This document shows positions 60,252-64,000 of a stretch of DNA of 64,000 nt, piece by piece. The DNA is from Geothrix fuzhouensis (GTDB lineage: Bacteria > Acidobacteriota > Holophagae > Holophagales > Holophagaceae), in assembly GCF_024609325.1 (NCBI RefSeq), contig NZ_JANHMQ010000001.1:310001-374000 (forward strand), in the 5' to 3' direction. The notes below the pieces were generated by a model. That model made no database searches and was not told the DNA's origin. It worked only from the letters and a program-made list of their open reading frames with translations. The position numbers and the translations under genes were made by a program. Numbering within the stretch: position 1 is the stretch's first letter; each line of letters begins with the position of its first letter.

Positions 60252-60323
60252 GGCCAGGGAGGAATAGGCCCGGCTTCCCGCTTTCTGAAGGCCAGCCGGT
60301 CCAACAGCATGGTTGCGACCAGC

Positions 60324-60340
60324 GTTAAGGCGCTGTTAGG
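60324..60340 (-). promoter_or_regulatory. Putative KdpE site facing kdp
   Basis: Read on the minus strand, CCTAAC-N5-CTTAAC gives two (C)TAAC half sites with an 11-bp period, the usual spacing for OmpR/PhoB-class regulators. A third half site (CTTAAC) is at 60356-60361. It is 73 bp upstream of the 69-aa membrane gene that leads the kdp operon. Confidence 0.55.
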
Positions 60341-60371
60341 AGTCAGGGCGAAACCGTTAAGTTGTCGTAGA

Positions 60372-60387
60372 GGCCAGAGGTCTGGCC
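60372..60387. repeat. Inverted repeat in kdp-kimA intergenic region
   Basis: GGCCAGA (60372-60378) and TCTGGCC (60381-60387) form a perfect 7-bp dyad with a GG spacer, between the two putative KdpE sites. It could be a site for a second regulator. Confidence 0.5.
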
Positions 60388-60393
60388 TGAAGT

Positions 60394-60410
60394 CCTAACG
60401 CCTTCTTAAC
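60394..60410 (+). promoter_or_regulatory. Putative KdpE site facing kimA
   Basis: CCTAAC-N5-CTTAAC on the plus strand, the same design and orientation relative to its gene as the kdp-facing copy at 60324-60340, with 11-bp spacing of TAAC half sites. It is 114 bp upstream of the KimA-like start codon. Confidence 0.55.
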
Positions 60411-60524
60411 ACCCTTCCTGGCCACTCTAGGGATTGGCTGGCACGGGCATTTGTGGACGGGCTGGTCGTACCGTCACTCTGTCTGGCCCAACCCAGATGG
60501 CCCAACTGCCCCAGGAACCAAGGC

Positions 60525-62414
60525 ATGCCCAATTACAGAACCCTTCTCCTGGGGCGGCGGCTCGCCAGCGAAGAAAGCCACGAGACCAAGATCAGCAACC
60601 CCATCGCCCTGGCGGTGTTCAGTTCGGACGCGCTGTCCTCTGTGGCCTACGCCACCCAGGAGATCATGGCGCCCCTCACGGCAGCCGTGGCCATCTACGG
60701 CGCGGGCGTGCTGGGCTGGTCCTGGTGGGTGGCCCTGGGCATCGTGGGGCTGCTGCTGATCCTGAACGTCAGCTACCGCCAGACCATCCACGCCTACCCC
60801 AGTGGTGGCGGGGCCTACCTGGTGGCCAAGGACAACCTGGGCGAGGTCGCGGCCCAAACGGCGGGCGCGTCTCTCCTCATCGACTACATCCTCACGGTAG
60901 CCGTATCCGTGTCGGCGGGTGTGTCGGCCATCGTTTCGGCCTTCCCGGGGCTAGCGGCCCATCGCGTCTTCCTCGCGGAGGGCCTCATCGCCTTCATCGC
61001 GCTCATGAATTTGCGGGGCGTGAAGGAAAGCGGGACGGTCTTCTCGGTGCCCACCTACGGCTTTGTGGTCTGCATCATGGGCCTCCTGCTCAAGGGGCTC
61101 TGGAATGTGGCCACGGGCCAAGCCGTGGTCGTCCACACCGCTGCGGTCCACATGGAAGGCACCACCAAGCTGGCCGCTCTCTGGCTGCTGGCGCGGGCCT
61201 ACAGCGCCGGCTGCACGGCCTTGACGGGTGTGGAGGCCATCAGCAATGGCGTCACGGCCTTCAAGGATCCCGTGTCGCGCAACGCGTCCAAGACAATGAC
61301 CTCGATGGTGACCATCCTGGGTTTGATGTTCCTCGGCATCACGTACCTGGCCAATCACTACGGCCTCACCTACCATCCGGATTCCGCAGAAACCCTGCTG
61401 TCCCAGCTCACCCGCCTCATCCTGGACGGAGCGGGCCACGGCTTTGCGAAGGTTATCTACTTGGTCACTACCGGTTTCACCATGGCCATCCTGGTCCTGG
61501 CGGCGAACACGGCCTACGCGGATTTTCCCCGCCTGGCGGCGCTTCATGCGCGGGACGGATTCCTGCCCCGCCAGTTCACCAGCCAGGGAGACCGGTTGGT
61601 CTTTTCCAACGGGATCTTCATCCTGTCCCTGGCGGCGGGATTCCTGGTTCTGCTCTTCGGCGCGAAGGAAGACCACCTGTTGCCCTTGTACGCGGTGGGT
61701 GTGTTTCTTGGTTTCACCATCAGCCAGACCGGTATGGTGCGCCGCTGGTTCCGTCTCAAAGGGAAGGGCTGGCAGCTGAAGGCGCTGATCAATGGCCTGG
61801 GGGCGGTGACAACGCTCATCGTCATGCTGGTGATCGCCGTGACACGCTTCGCCCATGGGGCCTGGATCGTGATTGTGCTTGTGCCGCTGCTGGTGATGAC
61901 TTTCTTCAACATTCACCGGCACTACATCCGCATCAAGTCCATCCTCGCCGCGAGCCGGGTGGACTTCATCGGACCCCGCCGGAACCGGGTGGTTGTGCTG
62001 GTGTCCGGCATTCACGCCGGCGTAGTGCAATCCTTGAACTATGCGAAGGTCATCGCGGAGCACGGCGAAGTCGAGGCGCTGACCGTCGACTTCACAGATG
62101 ATCACGGCCGGGACAGTGCCACGCTGGAGAAACTGCGATCCGACTGGCCGAGGTACAGCGAAGGGATTCCCCTCCGGGCCCTCCGAAGCCCGTACCGGAA
62201 GGTGGTCGAGCCCATCGTGGACGAGCTGGAGCGCATGCGGCAGGCAGAGCCGGAATACACCATCACGGTCATCCTTCCCGAGTTCGTCACCGGGCACTGG
62301 TGGGCAAACCTGCTCCACAACCAGACGGCCATGAGGATCAAGGGCACGTTGCTGCTCATGCCCAAGATCATCGTGATCTCCATCCCCTACCACGTGGAGC
62401 CGCTGGTGGAGTGA
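60525..62414 (+). CDS. KimA-like APC-family potassium transporter
   Basis: A 629-aa inner-membrane transporter. The N-terminus YRTLLLGRRLASEESHETKI and the first helix region SNPIALAVFSSDALSSVAYA match the KimA (YdaO) group of high-affinity K+/H+ symporters in the APC superfamily. Twelve membrane segments end near residue 475, and a 150-residue cytosolic domain follows (VVVLVSGIHAGVVQSLNYAK), as in KimA. The ATG at 60525 is preferred over a GTG at 60453 because the conserved chain begins there. It is divergent from kdp and shares its regulatory region. An amino-acid permease role is less likely given that context. Confidence 0.87.
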   Translation: MPNYRTLLLGRRLASEESHETKISNPIALAVFSSDALSSVAYATQEIMAPLTAAVAIYGAGVLGWSWWVALGIVGLLLILNVSYRQTIHAYPSGGGAYLVAKDNLGEVAAQTAGASLLIDYILTVAVSVSAGVSAIVSAFPGLAAHRVFLAEGLIAFIALMNLRGVKESGTVFSVPTYGFVVCIMGLLLKGLWNVATGQAVVVHTAAVHMEGTTKLAALWLLARAYSAGCTALTGVEAISNGVTAFKDPVSRNASKTMTSMVTILGLMFLGITYLANHYGLTYHPDSAETLLSQLTRLILDGAGHGFAKVIYLVTTGFTMAILVLAANTAYADFPRLAALHARDGFLPRQFTSQGDRLVFSNGIFILSLAAGFLVLLFGAKEDHLLPLYAVGVFLGFTISQTGMVRRWFRLKGKGWQLKALINGLGAVTTLIVMLVIAVTRFAHGAWIVIVLVPLLVMTFFNIHRHYIRIKSILAASRVDFIGPRRNRVVVLVSGIHAGVVQSLNYAKVIAEHGEVEALTVDFTDDHGRDSATLEKLRSDWPRYSEGIPLRALRSPYRKVVEPIVDELERMRQAEPEYTITVILPEFVTGHWWANLLHNQTAMRIKGTLLLMPKIIVISIPYHVEPLVE

Positions 62415-64000
62415 CTACCTGATCTGGAAGGTTCGTGCCGGAACCTCTGAGGAAGCCAGCCTTGCCGTGTGGGCCTCCAGCAGGTCGCTCCGCGTGAGGA
62501 TGCCGACCAGCCTGGACTCCGCGTCCAGGACGGGAAGGCGTCCCACGGCCTCGCGGACCATATGGTCGGCCGCCTGGCGGAGCGAGTTGCCCCCGAAGGC
62601 CACGGCCAGGTCCCGGTGGATCAGGTCCCGGATCGGCGCCTCCGGAGGATGAGAGGCCTCCAGTAGGTCCCGCCGCGTGAGCACGCCGATCACGGAGCCA
62701 TCTCCATCGACCACGGGAAACCCGTGGTGGGAGGCACCGTCGGCTCCCGCTTCGATCCAGCGTCGTACCGAGCCGAGCGGCTGGTCTGCCTCCAGGGTCA
62801 CCACGGGGTTCGAGGCCGCATCCTTGACCAGGACCTGATCCAGGAAGTCCGCGGAGTACTCCCCGGGGACCCGGATGCCGCGCCGGGCGAGCTTCTCCGT
62901 CATGATGCTGTTCCGCATCATCAGGGCCGAAATCAAGTAGGCGGCGGAGCATCCGCCCAGCAGGGGCAGCAGGCCCAGGGGCTGCAGGGTCGTCTCGAAG
63001 GCGAACACGGCTGAGGCGAGCATGGCCCGGGAAGCGCCCGCGAAGATGGCGGCCATGCCGACCAGCGCGCAAATTCGTGGGTCCACGCCTGCCTCCGGGA
63101 ATGCCGCGGCGATGAGGCCGCCCAGGAGGGCGCCCAGGGCGCCACCGAGGGTGAAGAGGGGAGCCAACGTTCCGCCGGACGTGCCGCTGCCGAGGGCGAT
63201 GGACCAGGAGAGGAACTTGGCCAGGCACAGGACCAGAAGGCCGGTCCCGAGGAGGTTCGCCGAAAGGATGGCCTGGATGTTGTCGTAGCCCACGCCCATG
63301 GTGTGGGGGACGAAGTAGCCGATGCCGCCGACGCCAAGGCCACCGAGGGCGGGCCACCACATCCAGTGGATGGGTAGATGCTCGAATCCGTCCTCGATCC
63401 AGTAGATGGCCCGGGTCACGTAGACCGAGGCCAGACCCACCAGGGCGCCGAGGGCGATGTAGATGGCCAGGGCGGCCCCGCCGGGGGTGCCCAGAGTGGG
63501 CATGGGGAAGACCGGCCGGATGCCGACCAGCGAGAAACGGACGCCGGTGGCGGCGACGCTGGCCAGGGCCACGGGGATGATGGAGCGCGGCCGCATCTCG
63601 AAGAGCAGCAGCTCCACGGCGAGGAGCACCGCCGAGACCGGGGACCCGAAGGTGGCCGCCATGCCGGCCGCTGCGCCCGCCGCCAGCAGCGTCTTGCGCT
63701 CCAGCGCCGTGGTCGAGAGGACCTGCCCGAGGAGGGAGCCGAGGGCGCCGCCGGTGGCGATGATGGGGCCCTCAGCGCCGAAAGGGCCACCGGTGCCGAT
63801 GGCGATGGCGGCGGAGAGGGGCTTGAGGAAGGTGATGCGGGCCGGGATGCGGCTCTCGTTGAGCAGGACCTGTTCTATCGCCTCGGGGATGCCGTGCCCC
63901 CGGATCGCCCGGGATCCGTACCGGGCCATCAGGCCGACGAGGATGCCTCCCGCGGCCGGGATGAAGATGGCCGGCCAGCCGAGGTGGTGTCCGGCCGGCG
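62415..64000 (-). CDS. ClC-family chloride channel/transporter with CBS domains, N-terminus beyond the edge
   Basis: The visible 528 residues lack the start. ClC motifs are GHGIPEAIEQ (the usual GSGIP), GPFGAEGPIIATGG (GREGP, gating glutamate kept) and GSGTSGGTLAPLF (GxFxP). Membrane helices run to about residue 350 of the visible part, then two CBS domains (DFPVVDGDGSVIGVLTR-like and RLPVLDAESRLVGILTRSDL) end the protein. It probably exchanges Cl- for H+ or conducts Cl-. It is convergent with the KimA-like gene with no gap, and may serve charge balance during potassium uptake. Confidence 0.92.
   Translation of the reverse strand, partial: PAGHHLGWPAIFIPAAGGILVGLMARYGSRAIRGHGIPEAIEQVLLNESRIPARITFLKPLSAAIAIGTGGPFGAEGPIIATGGALGSLLGQVLSTTALERKTLLAAGAAAGMAATFGSPVSAVLLAVELLLFEMRPRSIIPVALASVAATGVRFSLVGIRPVFPMPTLGTPGGAALAIYIALGALVGLASVYVTRAIYWIEDGFEHLPIHWMWWPALGGLGVGGIGYFVPHTMGVGYDNIQAILSANLLGTGLLVLCLAKFLSWSIALGSGTSGGTLAPLFTLGGALGALLGGLIAAAFPEAGVDPRICALVGMAAIFAGASRAMLASAVFAFETTLQPLGLLPLLGGCSAAYLISALMMRNSIMTEKLARRGIRVPGEYSADFLDQVLVKDAASNPVVTLEADQPLGSVRRWIEAGADGASHHGFPVVDGDGSVIGVLTRRDLLEASHPPEAPIRDLIHRDLAVAFGGNSLRQAADHMVREAVGRLPVLDAESRLVGILTRSDLLEAHTARLASSEVPARTFQIR

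Noticed and set aside
60411-60524. c-di-AMP (ydaO-type) riboswitch upstream of the KimA-like gene
   Set aside because: The leader after the putative KdpE site is only about 110 nt and lacks the paired junctions and conserved blocks I would expect; I see no support for it.
1-64000. CRISPR arrays, tRNA or rRNA genes, insertion sequences and prophage genes
   Set aside because: I found no regularly spaced repeats, no transposase or phage proteins and no RNA gene signatures by eye; the only recombinase is a housekeeping-type Xer. A computed tRNA/rRNA scan could still find something missed.

Overview
The window is a GC-rich, gene-dense chromosomal segment from a Gram-negative bacterium. Genes for an outer membrane and envelope are present: lipoprotein signal peptidase, an OmpA-type protein, a TorF-like porin, two HlyD-linked ABC export systems, a bactofilin and an M23 peptidase. 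Heme is made from glutamate (hemA plus hemL). Together with DUF4388, MqnP-like UbiA and KimA-type genes, this suggests an Acidobacteriota of the Holophaga/Geothrix type. That placement is an inference from gene content; no rRNA or tRNA gene was seen to confirm it. About 60 protein genes are supported, including three short ones in the kdp region and a truncated gene at each edge.

Layout. 1-1.8 kb: a sugar-nucleotide epimerase (cut by the edge) and a divergent glycosyltransferase. 1.8-10.5 kb: aroC followed by a nearly complete heme pathway, hemA-hemC-hemD-hemB-hemL-hemE-hemN, mostly with overlapping or near-touching genes. 10.6-17 kb: a periplasmic phosphatase-like protein, long-chain acyl-CoA synthetase, Xer recombinase, FAH-family hydrolase, DUF4388 protein, pdxJ and a DODA-type dioxygenase. 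17-23 kb: a TetR-HlyD-ATPase-ATPase-permease-permease operon resembling cecR-ybhGFSR. 23-29 kb: rpoZ, coaBC, a lipoprotein, biotin carboxylase and biotin carrier protein (with a decayed duplicate of its 3' end), an OmpA-family protein and mscL. 29-35.7 kb: ileS-lspA, DUF1028, DUF1684, small proteins and arfB. 35.7-41 kb: a MacAB-like exporter and a secreted protein with a glycine every seventh residue. 41-50.9 kb: ackA, a lone E1-alpha dehydrogenase subunit, GNAT, CCA-adding enzyme, ispF, an FHA-GAF histidine kinase, ruvB, bactofilin, M23 peptidase and a UbiA prenyltransferase.

50.9-64 kb is a potassium locus. The minus strand reads (69-aa membrane protein)-kdpF-kdpA-(48-aa membrane protein)-kdpB-kdpC-porin-kdpD-kdpE. 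A KimA-type potassium transporter diverges from it and a ClC chloride channel gene converges on KimA. The promoter region between kdp and kimA holds two copies of CCTAAC-N5-CTTAAC pointing in opposite directions, with the 11-bp half-site period typical of OmpR/PhoB-class regulators. The simplest reading is that KdpE controls both potassium uptake systems from one intergenic region.

The least explained items are the 48-aa kdp-embedded protein, a 26-bp perfect palindrome that supplies part of the KdpB N-terminus, a similar hairpin in the 3' end of an ABC ATPase gene, the 7-residue glycine-repeat protein with a sigma-54-like promoter, and the duplicated biotin-carrier fragment.
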